Notes under the pieces: generated by a model | Seen by the model: only the letters and a program-made list of their open reading frames with translations | Database searches by the model: none | What the model was told of the DNA's origin: nothing | Program-made: the position numbers and the translations under genes | Shown: piece after piece, positions 17,508 through 26,502 of the stretch | How positions within the stretch are numbered: the first letter of the stretch is position 1 | How the letters are laid out: each line of letters opens with the position of its first letter | Source: QWPN01 sp044238145 | GTDB lineage: Bacteria; Planctomycetota; Planctomycetia; Pirellulales; UBA1268 | Direction: 5' to 3' | Assembly: GCA_044238145.1 (NCBI GenBank) | Contig: JBIIDT010000001.1 | Coordinates: forward strand, 62,001 to 126,000 | Length of the DNA stretch: 64,000 bases

Positions 17508-17849
17508 TCAGAACACGTCGAGGTGGAAGTGGTGCCCCTGGTGATAGCGGCGCGACTTCGGGTAGTAGTTCTGCCACGCCCGGTTGTAGACCGGCACCCG
17601 CATCTCCTGCGGATAGCGATAGTAGAGATCGTTGGCCGACTGCATGTAGCCGTCGGCGTAGAAGTTCTGCGGATACCAGACGTACGGATAGTGGTAGAGC
17701 CGGTTCCAGTCGGTGGCGTTGTACGACTGGCCCCACTGGCGGCCGTAGGCCTGGGTGCCCGCGAACGCGGGCGGCTGGGCGGCGGCCGTGGTGCCGGCGG
17801 CCGTGAGCAGGCCGGCCAGGATGGCGGCGGCGAACAGGCGCGATCGCAT
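17508..17849 (-). CDS. Small secreted aromatic-rich protein
   Basis: 113 residues with a clear signal peptide (LFAAAILAGLLTAAGTTAAAQ). The mature part is rich in Tyr, Trp and His, for example YHYPYVWYPQNFYADGYMQS, RYPQEMRVPVYNRAWQNYY and RRYHQGHHFHLDVF. I recall similar short proteins in other planctomycetes, but I cannot assign a function. The periodic YxYP and HxH patterns might bind metal or wall polymers; that is a guess. It is convergent with the PEP-CTERM gene. Confidence 0.75.
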   Translation of the reverse strand: MRSRLFAAAILAGLLTAAGTTAAAQPPAFAGTQAYGRQWGQSYNATDWNRLYHYPYVWYPQNFYADGYMQSANDLYYRYPQEMRVPVYNRAWQNYYPKSRRYHQGHHFHLDVF

Positions 17850-17933
17850 GGTGTGTCCCCCCGAAGAAAACCCGATCCGGGAGAACTATCGGCAGGCCCT
17901 ACGACCGGGCTTTACGGAAAAACCCGCAGGGTT

Positions 17934-18716
17934 TCACGCCGGGAGCCGGCCCTCGGCGAGTTCCCGGTCCCACTCCTCGATGAGGGGCCAGCGGGGGGCG
18001 CAGGTGCCGAAGTCGGCGAGGTCCAGGTAACCCCGGAGGCGGTCGATCGTCTTGGCGAGCAGGGCGTCGTCCTTGGCGAAGATCGGGCCGTGGCTGGGGA
18101 GCAACCACTTCACGTCGCTGGCGGCGATCCGCTCCAGCGAGCGGATGAAGGCGGGGATGTCGCTGCCGTGGTGGGCGTCGATCGCGCCGACCGACCCGTC
18201 GCGGTAGATGTTGTCGCCGGAGAGCAGCAGGTCGCCCATCCGGAAGGCGAGCTGGCTGTCGGTGTGCCCCGGCGTGTGCCAGACCTCGAGCGCCCGCGTG
18301 CCGATCTCGATCACGTCGCCGTCGCCGACGACGCGGTCGACCTTCACCGGCGGCATCTCCATGCGGACGTTCTGGGCGGTGATCTCGGCGAAGGTCTTGA
18401 TGCGATCTCCCGACTCCAGCGACTCGACCGCCTTGGGGTGGGCGAGCACCGGCGCCTTGAGAATCGCCTTGGCCTTGGCGAGCCCCTGGATGTGGTCCAC
18501 GTCGGCGTGGGTGGCGACGAGCGCTTGGCACTGCGACAGGGGAAAATCCATCTGCCGGATCATCTCGATGATCTCGTCCACCGTCTCTTCGTAGCCGATG
18601 TCGATTAGCCCCCAGGCGCGATCGTCGTGCACGAGATAGACGTTGCAGCCGATTCGCCAGCCGGCCTGGGTGTTCATCTCGATCACGCCGGGGAACACGG
18701 GACGACGTGCGAGCAT
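17934..18716 (-). CDS. MBL-fold metallo-hydrolase
   Basis: Metallo-beta-lactamase-fold hydrolase, 260 residues. The first metal motif reads THADVDH (His70, Asp72, Asp74, His75), the THxDxDH variant in which the usual second His is Asp. Further ligands are likely in WHTPGHTDSQ, SGDNIYR and LLPSHGPIF. It starts with a long strand-rich region, NVYLVHDDRAWGLIDIGYE. Enzymes of this shape cleave thioesters, lactones or phosphodiesters; the substrate cannot be inferred. ATG 18716 is chosen over an upstream in-frame ATG that gives a non-conserved tail. It is divergent from the GTPase operon. Confidence 0.85.
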   Translation of the reverse strand: MLARRPVFPGVIEMNTQAGWRIGCNVYLVHDDRAWGLIDIGYEETVDEIIEMIRQMDFPLSQCQALVATHADVDHIQGLAKAKAILKAPVLAHPKAVESLESGDRIKTFAEITAQNVRMEMPPVKVDRVVGDGDVIEIGTRALEVWHTPGHTDSQLAFRMGDLLLSGDNIYRDGSVGAIDAHHGSDIPAFIRSLERIAASDVKWLLPSHGPIFAKDDALLAKTIDRLRGYLDLADFGTCAPRWPLIEEWDRELAEGRLPA

Positions 18717-18852
18717 GGACGTGCCGGGATGGGGATTTGCGGGGGATTCCCGCGGAAGACACACTGGTCGGGGCCACGGTGGCCGTACAGGAAGAGTGTA
18801 GAAGTCTCATGGGCGCCCGGCAATCGGCCGCCGTGAAGGCAGGAGCGCAGGC

Positions 18853-20706
18853 GTGGAACACGACGGGTCGGCCACCATGGCGCCGGGTGGGTTCTCGGCC
18901 TGGTCCGCGGGCGTGGCCGAACTCTGCCGGCTCGTCGATGCCCTCGGGCCCACGGCCGGGGCGCTCGGCGCGGCCGATCCCGCCGGGACGGCCTGGCATG
19001 GCGCCCTGTTCGGCAAGCTGCGTCCCCAGGTCTCCCGCGAGCCGCTGCTGGTGGCGGCGGTCTGCGGCGGCACCAACACCGGCAAGAGCCTGATCGCCAA
19101 CACGCTCGTCGGCGCCGAGATCAGCCGCTCGCTGCCCGAGGCGGCACGAACGCGGCACCCGGTGGCCAGTCTGCCCCGTGGCGTGGCGGGCCGCATCGAC
19201 CTGGCGGAACTCTTCCCCGGCTTCGTGCCGGTGCCATGGACGGGCGAGGACGACGCGCTCGCGGAGGGGGACGAGAACCGCCTCGTGTGGCGCGAGGATC
19301 CGCACGGCGGCCAGCCGGCCCGGCTCGTGCTCCTCGACACGCCCGACATCGACGGCACGCTGCGGGAGAACTGGCGGCGGGCCGAGCTCGTCCGCGACGC
19401 CGCCGACGTGCTCGTGGCGGTGCTCACCCAGCAGAAATACAACGACGCGGCCGTCCGCGACTTCTTCGCCGCGGCCGCCCGGGCGCGGAAGACGGTGCTC
19501 GTGGTCTTCAACATGGTGGCCTGGCCGCAGCAGCGGGAGCGGCTCGCCGGCTGGCTGGCCACGTTCACGGCCGAGACGGGCGTGGCCCCGGTCGCCGTCT
19601 ACGCGGCGCCCCACGACTTCGCCGCGGCGGAGGCCGGGCGGATCGCGTTTCATCCGCTGCCCGAGCTGACGTCCGACGGCGGCTCCGCGTCGCCGGCCGA
19701 GCGGCTCGCCGGCTGCGACTTCGACCGCATCAAGTTCGCCGCCATGGCCGGGGCGCTCGGCGTGGTGCTCGACCCGCGGGACGGCCTCGGCGGCTGGCTC
19801 GACGACTTCGAATCCGCCGCGGGGAAGTGGCGGGAGGCCCGGCAGCTGCTCGAGCGCGAGGGCCGCGTCCGCGTGGAGCTGCCGACCGCGCCCCGCGAGA
19901 TCGTGTGGAACGAGATCTGGAACTGGCTCGAGCCGCGGCGGTCGGGGTTCGACCTGGCCGTGAGCCGCGTGTACCGCGTCGCCGGCAAGGGCGTGGGGTG
20001 GGCGGCCAGGAGGATGGGCCTCGTCCGCAGCGACGCCGAGCGCCGCGAAGATTTCTCCGCCGTCGAGCTGGCCGCGCTCAAGCAGGCCCTCGCCGACTTC
20101 GTGGAGCGGCTCGACGACGCCTGCCATCGCGACGAGCGGCTGGCCGCGATGCTCGGCCCCCGGCTCGCCTCCGCCGACCGCGCCGCGTGGTACGCCGACC
20201 TCGAGCGGCGGCACGCGGCGCTGCCGCTGGTCTCGGAGGCGTACCGCACGTTCGTCCGCGGCGAGCTCGACCGCTTCTCCCTCGAGAACCCGCAGCTCGT
20301 CGGCTGGATCCTCGCCGGCCTCAACGTCGGCGCCGTCGCCCGGCCCGCGATCACCGTCGGCCTCGGTCTGGCGGGCGCCGCCGTCGTGCCCGCGGCCGCG
20401 GCCACGGCCGGCGGACTGACCACGCTGGTGCACCACGTGGGCGACGTCGTCGTCGGCACCGCGGCCACGCTCGCCGGCGAGGGGGCCCTCGGCCTCACCG
20501 CCGCGGGGCTCAAGCCGCTCATCGAGACGCTGTTCGCCGGCTGGTCGGCCGAGCGGGGCCGGATCCTCGCGGAGACGCTGCACGACGTCGTGCTCGGCGA
20601 CCGGCTCGAGGAGATCGAGCGGCTGGCCTCCGCGGCCGCGCGGCCCGAGGTGGTGGCGGCGCGGCGGCTGCTGGTCGAGACGGCACGGGGGATGGGAAGA
20701 CCATGA
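18853..20706 (+). CDS. Large P-loop GTPase, first of a tandem pair
   Basis: 617-residue P-loop GTPase-like protein. The Walker A/G1 motif is GGTNTGKS at 72-79 and the G3-like motif is DTPDID near 160. The putative G4 is FNMVAW, unlike the usual NKxD. The C-terminal half is helical with an Ala/Gly-rich hydrophobic stretch (about 490-550) that could insert in a membrane, as in dynamin-like GTPases. Start is GTG 18853 with AGGAG seven bases upstream; ATG 18877 is the alternative. Its stop overlaps the second GTPase start (ATGA). Confidence 0.75.
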   Translation: MEHDGSATMAPGGFSAWSAGVAELCRLVDALGPTAGALGAADPAGTAWHGALFGKLRPQVSREPLLVAAVCGGTNTGKSLIANTLVGAEISRSLPEAARTRHPVASLPRGVAGRIDLAELFPGFVPVPWTGEDDALAEGDENRLVWREDPHGGQPARLVLLDTPDIDGTLRENWRRAELVRDAADVLVAVLTQQKYNDAAVRDFFAAAARARKTVLVVFNMVAWPQQRERLAGWLATFTAETGVAPVAVYAAPHDFAAAEAGRIAFHPLPELTSDGGSASPAERLAGCDFDRIKFAAMAGALGVVLDPRDGLGGWLDDFESAAGKWREARQLLEREGRVRVELPTAPREIVWNEIWNWLEPRRSGFDLAVSRVYRVAGKGVGWAARRMGLVRSDAERREDFSAVELAALKQALADFVERLDDACHRDERLAAMLGPRLASADRAAWYADLERRHAALPLVSEAYRTFVRGELDRFSLENPQLVGWILAGLNVGAVARPAITVGLGLAGAAVVPAAAATAGGLTTLVHHVGDVVVGTAATLAGEGALGLTAAGLKPLIETLFAGWSAERGRILAETLHDVVLGDRLEEIERLASAAARPEVVAARRLLVETARGMGRP

Positions 20707-22529
20707 CGAGCGACCGCACGGAACCGACCGGCAGCGAGCCCGACTACGCGGGCTTCGACCAGCTCGTGGGGGCGCTCACCCGCTGGAGCGGCTCGCTGCC
20801 AGACTGGCCGCCCGCGGCCGGCGTGCGCAGCGAGTGGGAGGGGGTGGAGCCGCGGCTCGAGCGGGCGCGGCGGGAGTTGTCGCGGATGCTCGTCGTGGGC
20901 GTCGTGGGCGGCACGGGGACCGGCAAGAGCACGCTCGTCAACGCGCTGGCCGGGGCCGACGTGACCGCGGCGGGCGACGTGGCCCGACCGACGACGACGG
21001 CGCCCGTGATCGTGGCCGCGCGGGACGTCGACCTCTCCTGGCTGCCGCTCGACGCGATGGGCGGCCGCGTGGTGCGGAGCGACGCCGCGGCCGTGGCCAA
21101 CATCGTGCTGGTCGACTGTCCCGATCCCGACACGCAGCCCGGCGCCGCGGCCGGGCGGGAGGGGGCACCGCCGCGGCCGAGCGACTCCAACCACAACCGC
21201 GAGCTGCTCGAGGCGGTGCTGCCCGCCTGCGACGTGCTCCTGCTCGTGGCCACCGCGCAGAAGTACCGCTCCTGGATCGTGGCCCGCGAGGTGCAGGCCT
21301 TCGCGCCGGGCCGGCCGCTGCTGTTCGTGCAGTCGCACGCCGCTCGGGACCCCGACATCCGCGCGGACTGGAGGCGGGAGCTCGAGTCGCAGGGCTTCGA
21401 CGTGCCACGGATCTTCCGGCTCGACGGGGTGGAGGCGGTGCGGCGGGCGACCGCGGGTCTCGAGCCCGAGCCCGGCTTCCGTGAGCTCGCCGCTGCGATC
21501 GAGGAGGAGCTCGTGGGCCGGGCGGCCCGGCGGGTGCGGCGGACCGGCGCGCTCGACCTCGCCGGCTGGTTCACGCGGCAGGCCCGCGGCCGGCTGGCGC
21601 CGCTGCGGGAGCCCGTCGCCCAGTTCGCCGCGGGCGTCGACGCGGAGCGGGCGCGGCTCGAGGGCATTCTTGCCCGGGCCGTCGGCGGCAAGCTCCGCGC
21701 GAGCCGCGCGGCCTGGCAGCGGCTCGTCACCGACGAGGTCGTCGACCGCTGGCACGGCGGGCCGTTCGCGACCTTCCTGCACGTGCTGGCGGCGCTGGGT
21801 TCGTTCTGGACGCGGGTGCGGCCCGGAGGAGGCGTGATCGGCCGGCTCCTCGCCGGTCAGTCGCCCGCAGCCGCGGCCGGCAGCGGCGGCTGGCAGGCCG
21901 TCGCCGAGCTGGGGCTCTCGGAGGCCGAGGTCGAGCAGTCGCGCAGCATTCTCGCGGGCCTCGCCGCCCGTGCGCGGGTCGCCGAGCCGCTCGTCGGCCG
22001 GGCCCGCCTCGACGCGGCGCGGGTGCCGGCCACGGCCGGGGCGCTGCTCGAGCGCACCGGCCACTGGCTCGCCGCCGGCATCGATCAGCTCGTCGCCGAG
22101 CGACGCGGTCGGTCGGGCGGCCCGGTGCTCCACTGGACCTTCGAGGTCCTGTTCACGGGGCTGTTCGTGGCCGTGATCGGCCGGGCGGGCTGGAAGTTCT
22201 TCCACGACCACCTGTGGCTCGGCCGGCCGATGGACGGCGGCGGCTTCCTCCAGGAGGCCGTCGTGTGGCTCATCCTGTGGGGCCTGTTCCTCCGCTGGGT
22301 CGCCTTCGCGTTGGTGCGGTCGGGTCTCGACCGCGACATCACCGCGCTCGTCGGCCGCCTGCCGGCGGCGAAACTCGTCGATCCCCTGCTCGCCGACTTC
22401 GCCGACGCCGCGAGCCGCACGCGGGCCTTCCTCGACGACGGAGAGCGGCTGGGCCGGGAAGCCGACCGCGTCGCCGCGACGCTCGACGAGTCCGCCGCCT
22501 TGGGCCGGCTCCGCGGAGGCGGGCCATGA
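20703..22529 (+). CDS. Large membrane-associated P-loop GTPase, second of a tandem pair
   Basis: 608 residues. G1 is GGTGTGKST (69-77) and the G3-like motif is DCPDPD. The expected G4 site reads QSHAARD, so guanine recognition is uncertain. Two hydrophobic segments near the C-terminus (HWTFEVLFTGLFVAVIG and EAVVWLILWGLFLRWVAFAL) suggest a membrane hairpin. The first GTPase overlaps it upstream by four bases and the fused transporter overlaps it downstream by four bases. The pairing resembles bacterial tandem dynamin-like proteins, but that is an inference from architecture. Confidence 0.72.
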   Translation: MTSDRTEPTGSEPDYAGFDQLVGALTRWSGSLPDWPPAAGVRSEWEGVEPRLERARRELSRMLVVGVVGGTGTGKSTLVNALAGADVTAAGDVARPTTTAPVIVAARDVDLSWLPLDAMGGRVVRSDAAAVANIVLVDCPDPDTQPGAAAGREGAPPRPSDSNHNRELLEAVLPACDVLLLVATAQKYRSWIVAREVQAFAPGRPLLFVQSHAARDPDIRADWRRELESQGFDVPRIFRLDGVEAVRRATAGLEPEPGFRELAAAIEEELVGRAARRVRRTGALDLAGWFTRQARGRLAPLREPVAQFAAGVDAERARLEGILARAVGGKLRASRAAWQRLVTDEVVDRWHGGPFATFLHVLAALGSFWTRVRPGGGVIGRLLAGQSPAAAAGSGGWQAVAELGLSEAEVEQSRSILAGLAARARVAEPLVGRARLDAARVPATAGALLERTGHWLAAGIDQLVAERRGRSGGPVLHWTFEVLFTGLFVAVIGRAGWKFFHDHLWLGRPMDGGGFLQEAVVWLILWGLFLRWVAFALVRSGLDRDITALVGRLPAAKLVDPLLADFADAASRTRAFLDDGERLGREADRVAATLDESAALGRLRGGGP

Positions 22530-24028
22530 GGGTCGCTCCGGCGTGGTGCGGGCTCGCGCTCGCGCTGGCATCGACCGTGGCGGCGGCGGAACTCGACGAG
22601 GTTCGCCGCCGCGGGGAACTCGTCTGGGCCGCCGATCAGGAGGGGGGCGGGCCGCACGTCTTTCCGGACCCGGCCGACCCGCGGCGGCTGACGGGCTTCG
22701 AGGTCGAGTTCGCGGATCTCCTCGCCGCGGAACTGGGCGTCAAGGCCCGCTTCCAGCAGGGACAGTGGGACCGTCTGCCGCTGCTCCTCGACCAGTCGGC
22801 CGACTGCGTGATCAACGGCATCGAACTGCTCCCCGAGCGGCGGCGCGACTACGGCTGTTCGCGGCCGTACTTCGCCTACGCCCTGCAGATGGTGGGCCGC
22901 CGCGGGGCTCCGCCCGCCGCGCTCGCCGACCTCGCCGAGCCGGGGCCGGACGGTTCCTGGCGGGTGGGCGTGCTCACCGGCTCGGCCGCCGAGATCGAGA
23001 TGCGGGCCCGCGCCGCCCGCGGTGCGGCGCAGCTCGAGGTCATCGGCTACGACGGCACGATCGACTCGCTCGAGCAGGTGCAAGGCGGCGTCCTCGACGC
23101 GGCCGTGCTCGACGACTGCATCTTCACCTTCTATGCGGACCGCTTCGCCGGGCTGCGGACCGTCGACCGGCCCTTCGCCGGCGGCCTGTACACCGTGCTC
23201 ACCTCCCGCCGCACGCCCCGCCTCGCCGCGGCCATCGACGAGGCGATCGGCCGGCTGATCGCCGACGGCCGGCTGAAGGCGGTCTACGATCGCTGGGATC
23301 TCGCGGGCCGCCAACAGATGCTCATGCTCCGCGACGCGGCCGAGATCCCGGAGGCCCGCCGCCGGTCGCTCGGGGAACTCGTCCGGCAGACGCTGCCGCT
23401 GCTGCTGTCGTCGGCCGGGATGACGATCCTGTTGTCGTGCGCGTCGTTCCCGCTGGCGATCGCGATCGGCCTGGCGGTGGCGATCGGCCGGCTCCACGGG
23501 CCGGCCTGGCTGCGGCCCCTCCTCGCCGGGTACGTCGAGGTGCTCCGCGGCACGCCGCTCATGCTCCAGCTGTACGCGATTTTCTTTCTCCTGCCGAAGG
23601 TCGGCCTCGCCCTGCCGGCGATCGCGGCCGCGATCGTCGGGCTCGCGCTCAACTACTCGGCCTACGAGTCGGAGATCTACCGGGCGGGCTTGAAGGCCGT
23701 GCCGTTGGGCCAGTTCGAGGCCGCCCTCGCCCTGGGGCTCTCCAAGTGGCAGGCCCTCAGGCACGTGCTCGTGCCGCAGGCGGTGCGGATCGTGATGCCG
23801 CCGGTGACCAGCGACTTCATCGCCCTCTTCAAGGACACGAGCGTCTGCTCGGCGATCACCGTGATCGAGCTCACCAAGCGGTACAGCGTGCTCGCGCTCT
23901 CCACGGGCCGGATCGTGGAGCTCGCGATGGTCACGGCGATCCTCTACCTGTGCATGAGCTGGCCGCTGTCGCTGCTCTCGCGCTGGTTCGAGGCGCGGCT
24001 CGAGCGGCCGGGGACGGCGGCACCGTGA
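22526..24028 (+). CDS. Fused amino-acid solute-binding protein and ABC permease
   Basis: 500 residues. Residues 1-20 are a signal peptide. About 21-270 form a family 3 solute-binding domain (ELDEVRRRGELVWAADQEGG, LTGFEVEFADLLAAELGV, LDAAVLDDCIF). About 285-490 are a His/Glu/Gln-type permease with five helices. The EAA loop is EIYRAGLKAVPLGQFEAALALGLSKWQALRHVLVPQA, with YVEVLRGTPLMLQ before it. This resembles GlnP-type fusions. With the downstream ATPase it would import a polar amino acid. ATGA overlap with the GTPase gene fixes the start. Confidence 0.9.
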   Translation: MRVAPAWCGLALALASTVAAAELDEVRRRGELVWAADQEGGGPHVFPDPADPRRLTGFEVEFADLLAAELGVKARFQQGQWDRLPLLLDQSADCVINGIELLPERRRDYGCSRPYFAYALQMVGRRGAPPAALADLAEPGPDGSWRVGVLTGSAAEIEMRARAARGAAQLEVIGYDGTIDSLEQVQGGVLDAAVLDDCIFTFYADRFAGLRTVDRPFAGGLYTVLTSRRTPRLAAAIDEAIGRLIADGRLKAVYDRWDLAGRQQMLMLRDAAEIPEARRRSLGELVRQTLPLLLSSAGMTILLSCASFPLAIAIGLAVAIGRLHGPAWLRPLLAGYVEVLRGTPLMLQLYAIFFLLPKVGLALPAIAAAIVGLALNYSAYESEIYRAGLKAVPLGQFEAALALGLSKWQALRHVLVPQAVRIVMPPVTSDFIALFKDTSVCSAITVIELTKRYSVLALSTGRIVELAMVTAILYLCMSWPLSLLSRWFEARLERPGTAAP

Positions 24029-24039
24029 GGACGGGCGAC

Positions 24040-24735
24040 ATGATCGAGATCGAATCGCTCACGAAGCACCGCGCGGGAAAGCCCGTCCTCGACGCCGTGA
24101 CCTTCCGCGGCGCCGAGCGGGGCGTGACCGTGCTCGTCGGCCCGTCGGGAGGCGGCAAGAGCACACTCCTGCGCTGCCTCAACGGCCTGGAGACCTTCGA
24201 GGGCGGGGCGGTGACGATCGCGGGGCACCGGCTCGCCAGCGGCCCGCTCGGCGGGGCCGCCCTCGATGGACTGCGGCGCGACGTGGGGATGGTGTTCCAG
24301 CAGTTCAACCTCTTCCCGCATCTCTCGGTGCTCGACAACGTGACCCTCGGGCCGCGGGTGGTGCTGCGGGAACCGGCCGAGGCCGCGCGGGAGCGGGCGC
24401 TGGCGCTGCTCGACCGCGTCGGCCTGGCGGCGTTCGCGGCGGCCCGGCCGCCCACGCTCTCGGGCGGCCAGCAGCAACGGGTGGCGATCGCCCGGGCCCT
24501 GGCGATGCGGCCGCGGGTGATGCTCTTCGACGAGCCGACCAGCGCCCTCGACCCGACGATGACGACCGAGGTGCTCGACGTGATCGTCGATCTCGCCCAG
24601 GGCGGGCAGACGATGGTGGTGGTGACGCACGACCACGGGTTCGCGAGGCGGGCGGCGACGTGGGTCGTCGAACTGGTCGCCGGCCGCGTGGCCCGCCAGG
24701 GCACGGCGGCCGAGATGCTGGACCGCTCGGGTTGA
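24040..24735 (+). CDS. Amino-acid ABC transporter ATP-binding protein
   Basis: 231-residue ATPase of the GlnQ/HisP type. Walker A is GPSGGGKST, the Q-loop is in VFQQFNLFPHLSVLDNV, the signature is LSGGQQQR, Walker B is VMLFDEPTSALD, and the switch His is in VVTHDHGF. It energises the fused binding protein/permease immediately upstream. ATG 24040 has GAGG nine bases upstream; an in-frame GTG at 24025 overlapping the previous stop is the alternative. The gene is convergent with the response regulator gene, 24 nt away. Confidence 0.93.
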   Translation: MIEIESLTKHRAGKPVLDAVTFRGAERGVTVLVGPSGGGKSTLLRCLNGLETFEGGAVTIAGHRLASGPLGGAALDGLRRDVGMVFQQFNLFPHLSVLDNVTLGPRVVLREPAEAARERALALLDRVGLAAFAAARPPTLSGGQQQRVAIARALAMRPRVMLFDEPTSALDPTMTTEVLDVIVDLAQGGQTMVVVTHDHGFARRAATWVVELVAGRVARQGTAAEMLDRSG

Positions 24736-24759
24736 CGAGCTGGTGGCTGCTCGCGCGAG

Positions 24760-26502
24760 TCAGTCGTAGTCGCCGCCGCGGCCCATGTGAAAGCGGTCCA
24801 TGATTTCGCGGCACTCGTCCTGGCAGGTGCACAGCGCCGTCACGCACGCCGGGTCGAGTTTGCCGTCGGCGGCCAACGCCTCGAGGGCCGCGAAGGCCGA
24901 TGCTGCGGGCCAGGCCTCCTTGTAGGCACGGTGACTGGTGAGGGCGTCGAAGATGTCCGCCACGGCCACGATCCGGGATTCGAGGGGGATCGCGTCGCCG
25001 CCGAGCCCCAGCGGATAGCCGCTGCCATCGAGCTTCTCGTGGTGCCCGGCGACGATGTTCCGCAGGACGTCGATGCCGGCGAGGTCGCCGAGTTCGAAGC
25101 GGGCGATCAGCGTCTCGACGATCTGCATGCCGATAGTCACGTGGCTGGCCATCACGGTCCGCTCGTGCGGCGAAAGACGACCTGGCTTGAGGAGGATGTC
25201 GGCAGAAATTCCTGCCTTGCCCACGTCGTGGAGGGGCGCGAACAGGAACACCTGTTCCACGAAGTCGTCCGTGAGGCCGTGCGAGCCGGCGAGCCGGCGG
25301 GCGATGAGCCGCGAGAAATGAGCCACGCGTTGCAGGTGATCGAGGTGCCCGCTCTCGTGCAGGCGGGCCGATTCATCGCCGGCCTCGGCAGGGGCCGTGG
25401 TTGCGGCCAGCCCGACTGATTCGCGGCACATGAGCAGTGCCGCCAGCTTCACGAAGGCCGCGAGTCGGCCGTCCGCATCCGGTCCGAAGGCCACCGGCAC
25501 GCGGGATGCGAACTCGAGAAACCCGGACATGCGTTCGTGGTCGAAAAGCGGCACTGCCCGGGCGGAATGAAACCCAGGGGCCAGCAACTCGACGAGCGGT
25601 TCTGGGCCGCCGTCCATCGCCGCGTACCGGTTCCGCCCGGCGCGCTTGGCGGCGTACAGGGCGGCATCGGCCCGCGCTACGATGACGGCGACCGGGGGCG
25701 TCCCCCGCGGCGGCAGATCGGCCACGCCGACGGAGACGGTCACCACCGACGCGACGCCCGAGGAACGGTGCGAGATGCCCAGATCGCGCACCGCCTGCAC
25801 CATCGCCTCTGCGATCCGCGTCGCGGTCGTGAGGTCGGCGCCCGGGAGGACGGCCAGGAACTCCTCGCCGCCCCACCGGCACACGGTGTCGCCCGGCCGT
25901 CCGCAGCCGCGCAGGGCGCCGGCGACCGCCTGCAGGCAGCGGTCACCGGCAGGATGGCCGTAGGTGTCGTTGAACGCCTTGAAGCAATCGACGTCGATCG
26001 CGAGCAGGCAGACCGGGGTTCCGTCCCGGACGCACCCCGCCCATTCCGCTCTCAGCACGTGGTCCATGCGGCGGCGATTGGGCAGTCCCGTGAGCGGGTC
26101 GAGCATGGCCAGGTTCCGCACGGCCGCTTCGCTGGCTTGTTTGGCCAGGGCCACGTCGATCGCCACCTTCAGCTCCCGCCCCCGGAACGGCTTGATCAGA
26201 TAGCCGGCCGGCGACACCTCGAGGGCCCTGGCGAGTGTGGCCTCGTCCGAGTGGGCCGTGAGAAAGATGATCGATGCGTCCTGTCGGAGGCCGACCTGCC
26301 GCGCCGCCTCGATGCCGTCGCCACCGGCGGCCAGTCGCACGTCCATCAACACGACCTGCGGCCGCTCCTGGGCGGCGGCCGTGACGGCATCCTCGACCGT
26401 GTCGACGATGCCGCAGACGTCGTAGCCGAGCCCGCGAAGCTCGGTGGCCAGATCGAGCGCGGTGATCGCCTCGTCCTCGACGATCAGCACCCGCGAAGTC
26501 AT
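24760..26502 (-). CDS. Response regulator with GGDEF and HD-GYP domains
   Basis: 580 residues. The receiver domain (1-120) has phospho-acceptor Asp54 and a YLIKPF lysine. The GGDEF domain (about 130-295) has GGEEF at 211-215 and an I-site RPGD at 202-205, so cyclase activity and product inhibition look intact. The HD-GYP domain (about 370-560) has HD at 425-426, then HHEKLDGSGYP at 487-497, so phosphodiesterase residues are also present. One protein could therefore both make and degrade cyclic-di-GMP under phosphorelay control. Its start overlaps the kinase gene stop (ATGA). Confidence 0.93.
   Translation of the reverse strand: MTSRVLIVEDEAITALDLATELRGLGYDVCGIVDTVEDAVTAAAQERPQVVLMDVRLAAGGDGIEAARQVGLRQDASIIFLTAHSDEATLARALEVSPAGYLIKPFRGRELKVAIDVALAKQASEAAVRNLAMLDPLTGLPNRRRMDHVLRAEWAGCVRDGTPVCLLAIDVDCFKAFNDTYGHPAGDRCLQAVAGALRGCGRPGDTVCRWGGEEFLAVLPGADLTTATRIAEAMVQAVRDLGISHRSSGVASVVTVSVGVADLPPRGTPPVAVIVARADAALYAAKRAGRNRYAAMDGGPEPLVELLAPGFHSARAVPLFDHERMSGFLEFASRVPVAFGPDADGRLAAFVKLAALLMCRESVGLAATTAPAEAGDESARLHESGHLDHLQRVAHFSRLIARRLAGSHGLTDDFVEQVFLFAPLHDVGKAGISADILLKPGRLSPHERTVMASHVTIGMQIVETLIARFELGDLAGIDVLRNIVAGHHEKLDGSGYPLGLGGDAIPLESRIVAVADIFDALTSHRAYKEAWPAASAFAALEALAADGKLDPACVTALCTCQDECREIMDRFHMGRGGDYD

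Noticed and set aside
17899..20583. 894-residue minus-strand ORF across the GTPase genes
   Set aside because: Contains the tail of the MBL gene in the wrong frame and otherwise reads against the GTPase genes, which carry P-loops.
22526..24735. B12 importer for the riboswitch module
   Set aside because: The binding domain and permease are of the polar amino-acid type and the genes are 7 kb away in another operon.
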